Assembly (NCBI RefSeq): GCF_902167145.1
Contig: NC_050100.1
Location: 199,987,974 to 200,051,973, forward strand
Reading direction: 5' to 3'
Source: Zea mays
Taxonomy: Eukaryota > Streptophyta > Magnoliopsida > Poales > Poaceae
Length of the DNA stretch: 64,000 nt
Made by a program: the position numbers and the translations under genes. Positions within the stretch are counted from its first letter, which is position 1. Each line of letters begins with the position of its first letter. The notes beneath the pieces are model-generated. The model made no database searches and had not been told where the DNA came from. It worked only from the letters and a program-made list of their open reading frames with translations. Positions 14,301 through 29,035 of the stretch are shown piece by piece.

Positions 14301-16761
14301 TCAAGAATGTGATCTATGGCAAGGAAACATATGTGGGGTGAGGTGTACGAGCCTTTGGTCGATGATCAATGGCCACACAACCCCCATTTTTGTCGAAAAT
14401 AGCCATGAACGACCATTTTCAAGAAGACCGAAGGCTAACACGTACGGATTTTTGACCAAGAAATGGTCTCCACCAGAAATCCAAGAATGTGAACTATGGC
14501 TAGGAAACATATGTGGGGTGAGGTGTACAAGCCTCTGGTTGATGATTAATGGCCACACAACGCCCATTTTGTCGAAAATAGCCATGAACGACCATATTCA
14601 ATAATACCGAAGGTTAACACGGACGAATTTTTGTTCAACAAATGGTCTCCACCAGAAATCCAAGAATGTGATCTATGGAAAGGAAACATATGTAGGGTGA
14701 GGTGTACGAGCCTCTGGTCGATGATCAATTACCACACAACCCCCATTTATGTCGGAAATAGCCCTGAACGACCATTTTCAATAATACCGAAGGCTAACAC
14801 CTACGAATTTTTGACCAAGAAATCGTCTCCACCAGAAATCCAAGAACGTGATATATGGCAAGGAACATATGTGGGATGAGGTGTACGAGCATCTGGTCGA
14901 TGATCAATGGCCACACAACCCCCATTTTTGTCGAAAATAGCCATGAACGACCATTTTCAATAATACCGAAGCATAACACGTACGAATTTTTGACCAAGAA
15001 ATGGTCTCCACGAGAAATCCAAGAATGTGATATATGGCAAGGAAACATATGTGGGCTGAGGTGTACGAGCCTTTGGTCGATGATCAATGGCCAGACAACC
15101 CCCATTTTTGTCGATAATAGCCATGAACGACCATTTTCAGTAATACCGAAGGCTAACACCTACGGATTTTTGACTAAGAAATGGTCTCCACCAGAAATCC
15201 AAGAATGCGATCTATGGCAAGGAAACATATGTGGGGTGAGGTGTACGAGCCTCTGGTCGATGATCAATGGCAACACAACCACCATTTTTGTCAAAAATAG
15301 CCATGAACGACCATTTTCAATAATACCGAAGGCTAACACCTACATATTTTTGACCAAGAAATGGTCTCCACCAGAAATCCAAGAATGTGACCTATGGCAA
15401 GGAAACATAGGTGGGGTGAGGTGTACGAGCCTCTGGTCGATGATCAATGGCCACAAGACCCCCATTTTATCAAAAATAGGAATGAACGACAATTTTCAAT
15501 AATACCGAAGGCTAACACCTACGGATTTTTGACCAAGAAATGGTCTCCACCAGAAATCCAAGAATGTGATCTATGGCAAGGAAACATATGTGGGGTGAGG
15601 TGTAAGAGCCTCTAGTCGATGATCAATGGCCACACAACCCCCATTTTTGTCGAAAATAGCCATGAACGACCATTTTCAATAATACCAAAGGCTAACACCT
15701 ACGGATTTTTGTCCAAGAAATCGTCTACACCAGTAATCCAAGAATGTGATCTATGGCAAGGAAACATATGTGGGGTGAGGTGTACGAGCCTTTGGTCGAT
15801 GATAAATGGCCACACAACCCCCATTTTTGTCGAAAATAGCCATGAACGACCATTTTCAATAATACCGAGGGCTAACACCTACGGGTTTTTGACCAAGAAA
15901 TGGTCTCCACCAGAAATCCAAGAATGTGATCTATGGAAAGGAAACTTATGTGGGGTGAGGTGTATGAGCCTCTGGTCGATGATCAATGGCCACACAACCC
16001 CCATTTTTGTCGAAAATAGCCATGAACGATCATTTTCAATAATACCGAAGGCTAACACCTACGGATTTTTGACCAAGAAATGGTCTCCACTAGAAATCCA
16101 AGAATGCGATCTATGGCAAGGAAACATATGTGGGGTGAGGTGTACGGGCCTCTGGTCGATGATCAATGGCAACACAACCCCCTTTTTTGTCAAAAATAGC
16201 CATGAACGACCATTTTCAATAATACCGAAGGCTAACACCTACGGATTTTTGACCAAGAAATGGTCTCCACTAGAAATCCAAGAATACGATCTATGGCAAG
16301 GAAACATATGCGGGGTGAGGTGTACGAGCCTATGGTCGATGATCAATGGCAACACAACCCCCATTTTTGTCGAAAATAGCCATGAACGGCCATTTTCAAT
16401 AATACCGAAGGCTAACACCTACGGATTTTTGACCAAGAAACGGTCTCCACTAGAAATTCAAGAATACGATCTATGGCAAGGAAACATATGTGGGGTGAGG
16501 TGTACGAGCCTATGGTCGATGATCAATGGCAACACAACCCCCATTTTTGTCGAAAATAGCCATGAACGGTCATTTTCAATAATACCGAAGGCTAACACCT
16601 ACGGATTTTTGACCAAGAAATGGTCTGCAGCAGAAATCCAAGAATATGATCTATGGCATGGAAACATATGTGGGGTGAGGTGTATGAACCTTTGGTCGAT
16701 GATAAATGGCCACACAACCCCATTTTTGTCGAAAATAGCCATGAACGACCATTTTCAATAA
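8316..16761. repeat. Higher-order repeat of about 16 knob monomers (~2.88 kb), three copies
   Basis: Blocks ending near 11190, 14066 and 16761 repeat the same ordered series of monomer variants at steps of 2875, 2876 and 2695 bp. Diagnostic members include TCTCTATCATAAATCAAG (8537, 11412), the GTTAACACGGACGG unit (9042, 11917, 14613), the CGAAGCATAACACGTACG unit and the TAGGAATGAACGACAATTTT unit. The third copy has lost about one monomer (15 instead of 16). Order conserved over kilobases shows block duplication, not independent monomer drift. Confidence 0.8.
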
Positions 16762-19059
16762 TACCGAAGGCTAACACCTACGGATTTTTGACCAAGAAAT
16801 GGTCTCCACCAGAAATCCAAGAATGTGATCTATGGCAAGAAAACATATGTGGGGTGAATTGTTCGAGCCTCTGGTTGATGATCAATGGCCACACAACCCC
16901 CATTTTTGTCGAAAATAGCCATGAACAACCATTTTCAAGGACACTAAAGGCTAACACCTACGTATTTTGACCAAGAAATGGTCTCCACCATAAATCAAGA
17001 ATGTGATCTATGGCAAGGAAACATATGTGGGGTGAGGTGTACGAGCCTTTGGTCGATGATCAATGGCCACACAACCCCCATTGTTGTCGAAAATAGCCAT
17101 GAACGACCATTTTCAATAATACCGAGGGCTAACACCTATGGGTTTTTGACCAAGAAATGGTCTCCACCAGAAATCCAAGAATGTGATCTATGGAAAGGAA
17201 ACTTATGTGGGGTGAGGTGTATGAGCCTCTGGTCGATGATCAATGGCCACACAACCCCCATTTTTGTCGAAAATAGCCATGAACGATCATTTTCAATAAT
17301 ACCGAAGGCTAACACCTACGGATTTTTGACCAAGAAATGGTCTCCACTAGAAATCCAAGAATGCGATCTATGGCAAGGAAACATATGTGGGGTGAGGTGT
17401 ACGGGCCTCTGGTCGATGATCAATGGCAACACAACCCCCATTTTTGTCAAAAATAGCCATGAACGGCCATTTTCAATAATACCGAAGGCTAACACCTACG
17501 GATTTTAGACCAAGAAATGGTCTCCACTAGAAATCCAAGAATACGATCTATGGCAAGGAAACATATGTGGGGTGAGGTGTACGAGCCTATGGTCGATGAT
17601 CAATGGCAACACAACCCCCATTTTTGTCGAAAATAGCCATGAACGGTCATTTTCAATAATATCGAAGGCTAACACCTACGGATTTTTGACCAAGAAATGG
17701 TCTGCAGCAGAAATCCAAGAATATGATCTATGGCATGGAAACATATGTGGGGTGAGGTGTATGAACCTCTGGTCGATGATAAATGGCCACACAACCCCAT
17801 TTTTGTCGAAAATAGCCATGAACGACCATTTTCAATAATACCGAAGGCTAACACCTACGGATTTTTGACCAAGAAATGGTCTCCACCAGAAATCCAAGAA
17901 TGTGATCTATGGCAAGAAAACATATGTGGGGTGAATTGTTCGAGCCTCTGGTTGATGATCAATGGCCACACAACCCCCATTTTTGTCGAAAATAGCCATG
18001 AACAACCATTTTCAAGGATACTGAAGGCTAACACCTACGTATTTTTGACCAAGAAATGGTCTCCACCATAAATCAAGAATGTGATCTATGGCAAGGAAAC
18101 ATATGTGGGGTGAGGTGTATGAGCCTCTGGTCGATGATCAATGGCCACACAACCCCCATTTTTGTCAAAAATAGCCATGAACGACCATTTTCAATAATAC
18201 CGAAGGCTAACACCTACGAATTTTTGACCAAGAAATGGTCTCCACTATAAATCCAAGAATGTGATCTATGGCAAGTAAACATATGTGGGGTGAGGTGTAC
18301 GAGCCTCTGGTCGATGATCAATGGCCACACAACCCCCATTTTTGTCGAAAATAGCCATGAACGATCATTTTCAATAATACCGAAGGCTAACACCTACGGA
18401 TTTTTGACCAAGAAATGGTCTCCACTAGAATTCCAAGAATGCGATCTATGGCAAGGAAACATATGTGGGGTGAGGTGTACGGGCCTCTGGTCGATGATCA
18501 ATGGCAACACAACCCCCATTTTTGTCGAAAATAGCCATGAACGGCCATTTTCAATAATACCGAAGGCTAACACCTACGGATTTTTGACCAAGAAATGGTC
18601 TCCACTAGAAATCCAAGAATACGATCTATGGCAAGGAAACATATGTGGGGTGAGGTGTACGAGCCTATGGTCGATGATCAATGGCAACACAACCCCCATT
18701 TTTTTCGAAAATAGCCATGAACGACCATTTTCAATAATACCGAAGGCTAACACCTACGGATTTTTGACCAAGAAATGGTCTCCACTAGAAATCCAAGAAT
18801 ACGATCTATGGCAAGGAAACATATGTGGGGTGAGGTGTACGAGCCTATGGTCGATGATCAATCACAACACAACCCCCATTTTTATCGAAAATAGCCATGA
18901 ACGGTCATTTTCAATAATACCGAAGGCTAACACCTACGGATTTTTGACCAAGAAATGGTCTGCAGCAGAAATCCAAGAATATGATCTATGGAATGGAAAC
19001 ATATGTGGGGTGAGGTGTACGAACCTCTGGTCGATGATAAATGGCCACACAACCCCATT

Positions 19060-22000
19060 TTTGTCGAAAATAGCCATGAACGACCATTTTCAATAATACC
19101 GAAGGCTAACACCTACGGATTTTTGACCAAGAAATGGTCTCCACCAGAAATCCAAAAATGTGATCTATGGCAAGAAAACATATGTGGGGTGAATTGTTCG
19201 AGCCTCTGGTTGATGATCAATGGCCACACAACCCCCATTTTTGTCGAAAATAGCCATGAACAACCATTTTCAAGGACACTGAAGGCTAACACCTACGTAT
19301 TTTTGACCAAGAAATGGTCTCCACCATAAATCAAGAATGTGATCTATGGCAAGGAAACATATGTGGGGTGAGGTGTATGAGCCTCTGGTCGATGATCAAT
19401 GGCCATACAACCCCCATTTTTGTCAAAAATAGCCATGAACGACCATTTTCAATAATACCGAAGGCTAACACCTACAAATTTTTGACCAAGAAATGGTCTC
19501 CACTAGAAATCCAAGAATGTGATCTATGGCAAGTAAACGTATGTGGGGTCAGGTGTACGAGCCTCTGGTCGATGATCAATGGCCACACAACCCCCATTTT
19601 TGTCGAAAATAGCCATGAACGACCATTTTCAAGAAGACCGAAGGCTAACACGTACAGATTTTTGACCAAGAAATGGTCTCCACCAGAAATCCAAGAATGT
19701 GAAGTATGGCTAGGAAACATATGTGGGGTGAGGTGTACAAGCCTTTGGTTTATGATCAATGGCCACACAACGCCCATTTTGTCGAAAATAGCCATGAACG
19801 ACCATATTCAATAATACCGAAGGTTAACACGGACGGATTTTTGTCCAACATATGGTCTCCACCAGAAATCTAAGAATGTGATCTATGGAAAGGAAACATA
19901 TGTAGGGTGAGGTGTACGAGCCTCTGGTTGATGATCAATGGCCACACAACCCCCATTTATGTCGGAAATAGCCATGAACGACCATTTTCAATAATACCGA
20001 AGGCTAACACCTACGGATTTTTACCAAGAAATCGTCTCCACCTGAAATCCAAGAACGTGATATATGGCAAGGAACATATGTGGGGTGAGGTGTATGAGCC
20101 TCTGGTCGATGATCAATGGCCACACAACCCCCATTTTTGTCGAAAATAGCCATGAACGACCATTTTCAATAATACCGAAGCATAACACGTACGAATTTTT
20201 GACCAAGAAATGGTCTCCACGAGAAATCCAAGAATGTGATCTATGGCAAGGAAACATATGTGGGGTGAGGTGTAGGATCATTTGGTCGATGATCAATGGC
20301 CACACAACCCCCATTTTTGTCGAAAATAGCCATGAACGACCATTTTCAGTAATACCGAAGGCTAACACCTATGGATTTTTGACTAAGAAATGGTCTCCAC
20401 CAGAAATCCAAGAATGCGGTCTATGGCAAGGAAACATATGTGGGGTGAGGTGTACGAGCCTCTGGTCGATGATCAATGGCAACACAACCACCATTTTTGT
20501 CAAAAATAGCCATGAACGACCATTTTCAATAATACCGAAGGCTAACAGCTACGGATTTTTGACCAAGAAATGGTCTCCACCAGAAATCCAAGAATGTGAT
20601 CTATGGCAAGAAAACATATGTGGGGTGAGGTGTACAAGCCTCTGGTCGATGATCAATGGCCACACAACCCCCATTTTTATCGAAAATAGCAATGAACGAC
20701 AATTTTCAATAATACCGAAGGCTAACACCTACGGATTTTTGACCAAGAAATGGTCTCCACCAGAAATCCAAGAATGTGATCTATGGCAAGGAAACATATG
20801 TGAGGTGAGGTGTACGAGCCTCTGGTCGATGATCAATGGCCACACAACCACCATTTTTGTCGAAAATAGCCATGAACGACCATTTTCAATAATACCGAAG
20901 GCTAACACCTACAGATTTTTGTCCAAGAAATCGTCTCCACCAGAAATCCAAGAATGTGATCTATGGCAAAGAAACATATGTGGGGTGACGTGTACGAGCC
21001 TCTGGTCGATGATCAATGGCCACACAACCCCCATTTTTGTCGAAAATAGCCATGAACGACCATTTTCAATAATACAGAGGGCTAACACCTACGGGTTTTT
21101 GACCAAGAAATGGTCTCCACCAGAAATCCAAGAATGTGATCTATGGAAAGGAAACTTATGTGGGGTGAGGTGTACGAACCTCTGGTCGGTGATCAATGGC
21201 CACACAACCCCCATTTTTGTCGAAAATAGCCATGAACGACCATTTTCAATAATACCGAAGGCTAACACCTACGGATTTTTGACCAAGAAATGGTCTCCAC
21301 TAGAAATCCAAGAATGCTATCTATGGCAAGGAAACATATGTGGGGTGAGGTGTACGGGCCTCTGGTCGATGACCAATGGCAACACAACCCCCATTTTTGT
21401 CGAAAATACCCATGAACGGCCATTTTTAATAATATCGAAGGCTAACACCTACGGATTTTTGACCAAGAAATGGTCTCCACTAGAAATCCAAGAATACGAT
21501 CTATGGCAAGGAAACATATGTGGGGTGAGGTGTACGAGCCTATGGTCGATGATCAATGGCAACACAACCCCCATTTTTCTCGAAAATAGCCATGAACGGC
21601 CATTTTCAATAATACCGAAGGCTAACACCTACGGATTTTTGACCAAGAAATGGTCTGCAGCAGAAATCCAAGAATATGATCTATGGCAAGGAAACATATG
21701 TGGGGTGAGGTGTACGAACCTCTGGTCGATGATAAATGGCCACACAACCCCATTTCTGTCGAAAATAGCCATGAACGACCATTTTCAATAATACCGAAGG
21801 CTAACACCTACGGATTTTTGACCAAGAAATGGTCTCCACCAGAAATCCAAGAATGTGATCTATGGCAAGAAAACATATGTGGGGTGAATTGTTCGAGCCT
21901 CTGGTCGATGATCAATGGCAACACAACCCCCATTTTTGTCGAAAATAGCCATGAACAACCATTTTCAAGGACACTGGAGGCTAACACCTACGTATTTTTG

Positions 22001-25000
22001 ACCAAGAAAAGGTCTCCACCATAAATCAAGAATGTGATCTATGGCAAGAAAACATATGTGGGGTGAGGTGTATGAGCCTCTGGTCGATGATCAATGGCCA
22101 CACAGCCCCCATTTTTGTCAAAAATAGCCATGAACAACCATTTTCAATAATACCGAAGGCTAACACCTACGGATTTTTGACCAAGAAATGGTCTCCACTA
22201 GAAATCCAAGAATGTGATCTATGGCAAGTAAACATATGTGGGGTGAGGTGTACGAGCCTCTGGTCGATGATCAATGGCCACACAAGCCCCCATTTTTTGT
22301 CGAAAATGGCCATGAACGACCATTTTCAATAATACCGAAGGTTAACACGGACGGATTTTTGTCAAAGAAATGGTCTCCACCAAAAATCCAAGAATGTGAT
22401 CTATGGAAAGGAAACATATGTGGGGTTAGGTGTACGAGCCTCTGGTCGATGATCAATGGCCACACAACCCCCATTTATGTCGGAAGTAGCCATGAACGAC
22501 CATTTTCAATAATACTGAAGACTAACACCTACGGATTTTTGACCAAGAAATTGTCTCCACCAGAAATCCAAGAATGTGATATATGGCAAGGAACATATGT
22601 GGGGTGAGGTGTACGAGCCTCTGGTCGATGATCAATGGCCACACAACCCCCATTTTTGTTGAAAATAGCCATGAACGACCATTTTCAATAATACCGAAGC
22701 ATAACACGTATGAATTTTTGACCAAGAAATGGTCTCCACAAGAAATCCAAGAATGTGATCTATGGCAAGGAAACATATGTGGGGTGAGGTGTACGAGCCT
22801 TTGGTCGATGATCAATGGCCACACAACCCCCATTTTTGTCGAAAATGCCAATGAACGACCATTTTCAGTAATACCAAAGGCTAACACCTACGGATTTTTG
22901 ACCAAGAAATGGTCTCCACCAGAAATCCAAAAATGTGATCTATGGCAAGAAAACATATGTGGGGTGAATTGTTCGAGCCTCTGGTTGATGATCAATGGCC
23001 ACACAACCCCCATTTTTGTCGAAAATAGCCATGAACGACCATTTTCAATAATACCGAAGGCTAACACCTACGGATTTTTGACCAAGAAATGGTCTCCACC
23101 AGAAATCCAAAAATGTGATCTATGGCAAGAAAACATATGTGGGGTGAATTGTTCGAGCCTCTGGTTGATGATCAATGGCCACACAACCCCCATTTTTGTC
23201 GAAAATAGCCATGAACAACCATTTTCAAGGACACTGAAGGCTAACACCTACGTATTTTTGACCAAGAAATGGTCTCCACCATAAATCAAGAATGTGATCT
23301 ATGGCAAGGAAACATATGTGGGGTGAGGTGTATGAGCCTCTGGTCGATGATCAATGGCCATACAACCCCCATTTTTGTCAAAAATAGCCATGAACGACCA
23401 TTTTCAATAATACCGAAGGCTAACACCTACAAATTTTTGACCAAGAAATGGTCTCCACTAGAAATCCAAGAATGTGATCTATGGCAAGTAAACGTATGTG
23501 GGGTCAGGTGTACGAGCCTCTGGTCGATGATCAATGGCCACACAACCCCCATTTTTGTCGAAAATAGCCATGAACGACCATTTTCAAGAAGACCGAAGGC
23601 TAACACGTACAGATTTTTGACCAAGAAATGGTCTCCACCAGAAATCCAAGAATGTGAAGTATGGCTAGGAAACATATGTGGGGTGAGGTGTACAAGCCTT
23701 TGGTTTATGATCAATGGCCACACAACGCCCATTTTGTCGAAAATAGCCATGAACGACCATATTCAATAATACCGAAGGTTAACACGGACGGATTTTTGTC
23801 CAACATATGGTCTCCACCAGAAATCTAAGAATGTGATCTATGGAAAGGAAACATATGTAGGGTGAGGTGTACGAGCCTCTGGTTGATGATCAATGGCCAC
23901 ACAACCCCCATTTATGTCGGAAATAGCCATGAACGACCATTTTCAATAATACCGAAGGCTAACACCTACGGATTTTTACCAAGAAATCGTCTCCACCTGA
24001 AATCCAAGAACGTGATATATGGCAAGGAACATATGTGGGGTGAGGTGTATGAGCCTCTGGTCGATGATCAATGGCCACACAACCCCCATTTTTGTCGAAA
24101 ATAGCCATGAACGACCATTTTCAATAATACCGAAGCATAACACGTACGAATTTTTGACCAAGAAATGGTCTCCACGAGAAATCCAAGAATGTGATCTATG
24201 GCAAGGAAACATATGTGGGGTGAGGTGTAGGATCATTTGGTCGATGATCAATGGCCACACAACCCCCATTTTTGTCGAAAATAGCCATGAACGACCATTT
24301 TCAGTAATACCGAAGGCTAACACCTATGGATTTTTGACTAAGAAATGGTCTCCACCAGAAATCCAAGAATGCGGTCTATGGCAAGGAAACATATGTGGGG
24401 TGAGGTGTACGAGCCTCTGGTCGATGATCAATGGCAACACAACCACCATTTTTGTCAAAAATAGCCATGAACGACCATTTTCAATAATACCGAAGGCTAA
24501 CAGCTACGGATTTTTGACCAAGAAATGGTCTCCACCAGAAATCCAAGAATGTGATCTATGGCAAGAAAACATATGTGGGGTGAGGTGTACAAGCCTCTGG
24601 TCGATGATCAATGGCCACACAACCCCCATTTTTATCGAAAATAGCAATGAACGACAATTTTCAATAATACCGAAGGCTAACACCTACGGATTTTTGACCA
24701 AGAAATGGTCTCCACCAGAAATCCAAGAATGTGATCTATGGCAAGGAAACATATGTGAGGTGAGGTGTACGAGCCTCTGGTCGATGATCAATGGCCACAC
24801 AACCACCATTTTTGTCGAAAATAGCCATGAACGACCATTTTCAATAATACCGAAGGCTAACACCTACAGATTTTTGTCCAAGAAATCGTCTCCACCAGAA
24901 ATCCAAGAATGTGATCTATGGCAAAGAAACATATGTGGGGTGACGTGTACGAGCCTCTGGTCGATGATCAATGGCCACACAACCCCCATTTTTGTCGAAA

Positions 25001-26885
25001 ATAGCCATGAACGACCATTTTCAATAATACAGAGGGCTAACACCTACGGGTTTTTGACCAAGAAATGGTCTCCACCAGAAATCCAAGAATGTGATCTATG
25101 GAAAGGAAACTTATGTGGGGTGAGGTGTACGAACCTCTGGTCGGTGATCAATGGCCACACAACCCCCATTTTTGTCGAAAATAGCCATGAACGACCATTT
25201 TCAATAATACCGAAGGCTAACACCTACGGATTTTTGACCAAGAAATGGTCTCCACTAGAAATCCAAGAATGCTATCTATGGCAAGGAAACATATGTGGGG
25301 TGAGGTGTACGGGCCTCTGGTCGATGACCAATGGCAACACAACCCCCATTTTTGTCGAAAATACCCATGAACGGCCATTTTTAATAATATCGAAGGCTAA
25401 CACCTACGGATTTTTGACCAAGAAATGGTCTCCACTAGAAATCCAAGAATACGATCTATGGCAAGGAAACATATGTGGGGTGAGGTGTACGAGCCTATGG
25501 TCGATGATCAATGGCAACACAACCCCCATTTTTGTCGAAAATAGCCATGAACGGCCATTTTCAATAATACCGAAGGCTAACACCTACGGATTTTTGACCA
25601 AGAAATGGTCTGCAGCAGAAATCCAAGAATATGATCTATGGCAAGGAAACATATGTGGGGTGAGGTGTACGAACCTCTGGTCGATGATAAATGGCCACAC
25701 AACCCCATTTCTGTCGAAAATAGCCATGAACGACCATTTTCAATAATACCGAAGGCTAACACCTACGGATTTTTGACCAAGAAATGGTCTCCACCAGAAA
25801 TCCAAGAATGTGATCTATGGCAAGAAAACATATGTGGGGTGAATTGTTCGAGCCTCTGGTCGATGATCAATGGCAACACAACCCCCATTTTTGTCGAAAA
25901 TAGCCATGAACAACCATTTTCAAGGACACTGGAGGCTAACACCTACGTATTTTTGACCAAGAAAAGGTCTCCACCATAAATCAAGAATGTGATCTATGGC
26001 AAGAAAACATATGTGGGGTGAGGTGTATGAGCCTCTGGTCGATGATCAATGGCCACACAGCCCCCATTTTTGTCAAAAATAGCCATGAACAACCATTTTC
26101 AATAATACCGAAGGCTAACACCTACGGATTTTTGACCAAGAAATGGTCTCCACTAGAAATCCAAGAATGTGATCTATGGCAAGTAAACATATGTGGGGTG
26201 AGGTGTACGAGCCTCTGGTCGATGATCAATGGCCACACAAGCCCCCATTTTTTGTCGAAAATGGCCATGAACGACCATTTTCAATAATACCGAAGGTTAA
26301 CACGGACGGATTTTTGTCAAAGAAATGGTCTCCACCAAAAATCCAAGAATGTGATCTATGGAAAGGAAACATATGTGGGGTTAGGTGTACGAGCCTCTGG
26401 TCGATGATCAATGGCCACACAACCCCCATTTATGTCGGAAGTAGCCATGAACGACCATTTTCAATAATACTGAAGACTAACACCTACGGATTTTTGACCA
26501 AGAAATTGTCTCCACCAGAAATCCAAGAATGTGATATATGGCAAGGAACATATGTGGGGTGAGGTGTACGAGCCTCTGGTCGATGATCAATGGCCACACA
26601 ACCCCCATTTTTGTTGAAAATAGCCATGAACGACCATTTTCAATAATACCGAAGCATAACACGTATGAATTTTTGACCAAGAAATGGTCTCCACAAGAAA
26701 TCCAAGAATGTGATCTATGGCAAGGAAACATATGTGGGGTGAGGTGTACGAGCCTTTGGTCGATGATCAATGGCCACACAACCCCCATTTTTGTCGAAAA
26801 TGCCAATGAACGACCATTTTCAGTAATACCAAAGGCTAACACCTACGGATTTTTGACCAAGAAATGGTCTCCACCAGAAATCCAA
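19060..26885. repeat. Near-identical tandem duplication, period 3,955 bp (22 monomers)
   Basis: Bases of about 19060-22930 reappear at about 23015-26885 with a constant offset of 3955. Every variant monomer in the first copy has its counterpart in the second. Comparing the longest shared open frame (20064-21791 against 24019-25746, 1,728 bp) I find one coding change, TTTCTCGAAA near 21578 against TTTGTCGAAA near 25533. An extra pair of related monomers (22917-23096) marks the join. Such identity in a satellite that otherwise diverges by several percent between neighbours points to a very recent duplication or to an assembly effect. Confidence 0.85.
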
Positions 26886-29035
26886 GAATGCGATCAATCG
26901 CAAGGAAACATATGTGGGGTGAGGTGTTCGAGAGTCTGGTCGATGATCAGTGGCAACACGACCACCATTTTTGTCAAAAATAGACATGAACGACCATTTT
27001 CGATAATACCGAAGGCTAACACCTACGGATTTTTGACCAAGAAATGGTCTCCACCAGAAATCCAAGAATGTGATCTATGGAAAGGAAACTTATGTGGGGT
27101 GAGGTGTACGAACCTCTGGTCGGTGATCAATGGCCACACAACCCCCATTTTTGTCGAAAATAGCCATGAACGACCATTTTCAATAATACCGAAGGCTAAC
27201 ACCTACGGATTTTTGACCAAGAAATGGTCTCCACTAGAAATCCAAGAATGCTATCTATGGCAAGGAAACATATGTGGGGTGAGGTGTATGGGCCTCTGGT
27301 CGATGACCAATGGCAACACAACCCCCATTTTTGTCAAAAATACCCATGAACGGCCATTTTTAATAATATCGAAGGCTAACACCTACGGATTTTTGACCAA
27401 GAAATGGTCTCCACTAGAAATCCAAGAATACGATCTATGGCAAGGAAACATATGTGGGGTGAGGTGTACGAGCCTATGGTCGATGATCAATGGCAACACA
27501 ACCCCCATTTTTGTCGAAAATAGCCATGAACGGCCATTTTCAATAATACCGAAGGCTAACACCTACGGATTTTTGACCAAGAAATGGTCTGCAGCAGAAA
27601 TCCAAGAATATGATCTATGGCAAGGAAACATATGTGGGGTGAGGTGTACGAACCTCTGGTCGATGATAAATGGCCACACAACCCCATTTCTGTCGAAAAT
27701 AGCCATGAACGACCATTTTCAATAATACCGAAGGCTAACACCTACGGATTTTTGACCAAGAAATGGTCTCCACCAGAAATCCAAGAATGTGATCTATGGC
27801 AAGAAAACATATGTGGGGTGAATTGTTCGAGCCTCTGGTCGATGATCAATGGCCACACAACCCCCATTTTTGTCGAAAATAGCCATGAACAACCATTTTC
27901 AAGGACACTGGAGGCTAACACCTACGTATTTTTGACCAAGAAAAGGTCTCCACCATAAATCAAGAATGTGATCTATGGCAAGAAAACATATGTGGGGTGA
28001 GGTGTATGAGCCTCTGGTCGATGATCAATGGCCACACAGCCCCCATTTTTGTCAAAAATAGCCATGAACAACCATTTTCAATAATACCGAAGGCTAACAC
28101 CTACGGATTTTTGACCAAGAAATGGTCTCCACTAGAAATCCAAGAATGTGATCTATGGCAAGTAAACATATGTGGGGTGAGGTGTACGAGCCTCTGGTCG
28201 ATGATCAATGGCCACACAACCCCCCATTTTTTGTCGAAAATGGCCATGAACGACCATTTTCAATAATACCGAAGGTTAACACGGACGGATTTTTGTCAAA
28301 GAAATGGTCTCCACCAAAAATCCAAGAATGTGATCTATGGAAAGGAAACATATGTGGGGTTAGGTGTACGAGCCTCTGGTCGATGATCAATGGCCACACA
28401 ACCCCCATTTATGTCGGAAGTAGCCATGAACGACCATTTTCAATAATACTGAAGACTAACACCTACGGATTTTTGACCAAGAAATTGTCTCCACCAGAAA
28501 TCCAAGAATGTGATATATGGAAAGGAACATATGTGGGGTGAGGTGTACGAGCCTCTGGTCGATGATCAATGGCCACACAACCCCCATTTTTGTTGAAAAT
28601 AGCCATGAACGACCATTTTCAATAATACCGAAGCATAACACGTATGAATTTTTGACCAAGAAATGGTCTCCACAAGAAATCCAAGAATGTGATCTATGGC
28701 AAGGAAACATATGTGGGGTGAGGTGTACGAGCCTTTGGTCGATGATCAATGGCCACACAACCCCCATTTTTGTCGAAAATGCCAATGAACGACCATTTTC
28801 AGTAATACCAAAGGCTAACACCTACGGATTTTTGACCAAGAAATGGTCTCCACCAGAAATCCAAGAATGCGATCAATCGCAAGGAAACATATGTGGGGTG
28901 AGGTGTTCGAGAGTCTGGTCGATGATCAGTGGCAACACGACCACCATTTTTGTCAAAAATAGACATGAACGACCATTTTCGATAATACCGAAGGCTAACA
29001 CCTACGGATTTTTGACCAAGAAATGGTCGCCACCA
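25080..29035. repeat. Tandem duplication, period 1,979 bp (11 monomers)
   Basis: The series that begins with the GGAAACTTATGTGGGG monomer at about 25082-25130 and ends with the CGATCAATCGCAAGG monomer at 26889 is repeated from about 27061 to 29035 with an offset of 1979. Small differences exist, for example CACAAGCCCCC at 26236 against CACAACCCCCC at 28215, and ATATGGCAAGG against ATATGGAAAGG near 28516. The first copy overlaps the second half of the 3,955-bp duplication, so the two events are nested. Confidence 0.8.

Larger units (their letters stand above)
5281..27725. repeat. Recurring landmark variant of the knob monomer (11 occurrences)
   Basis: One monomer subtype carries AAATGGTCTGCA (GCAGCAG, GCACCAG or GCAGTAG in place of the usual CCACCAG), then AATATGATCTATGG, AACCTCTGGTCGATGATAAA and a five-base-shorter C/T run (ACAACCCCATTTTTG or ACAACCCCATTTCTG). 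Equivalent points fall at about 5439, 7416, 8315, 11190, 14066, 16761, 17838, 19096, 21791, 25746 and 27725. The steps are 1977, 899, 2875, 2876, 2695, 1077, 1258, 2695, 3955 and 1979 bp, or about 11, 5, 16, 16, 15, 6, 7, 15, 22 and 11 monomers. The 7416 and 8315 copies are slightly diverged in the first motif or in AACCTC. Confidence 0.8.

Noticed and set aside
20064..21791. 575-codon open frame in the satellite (and its twin at 24019-25746), plus frames of 328-455 codons elsewhere
   Set aside because: They are simply the 60-residue translation of the 180-bp monomer repeated. Start and stop positions vary with point mutations and there is no domain, so they are not annotated as genes.
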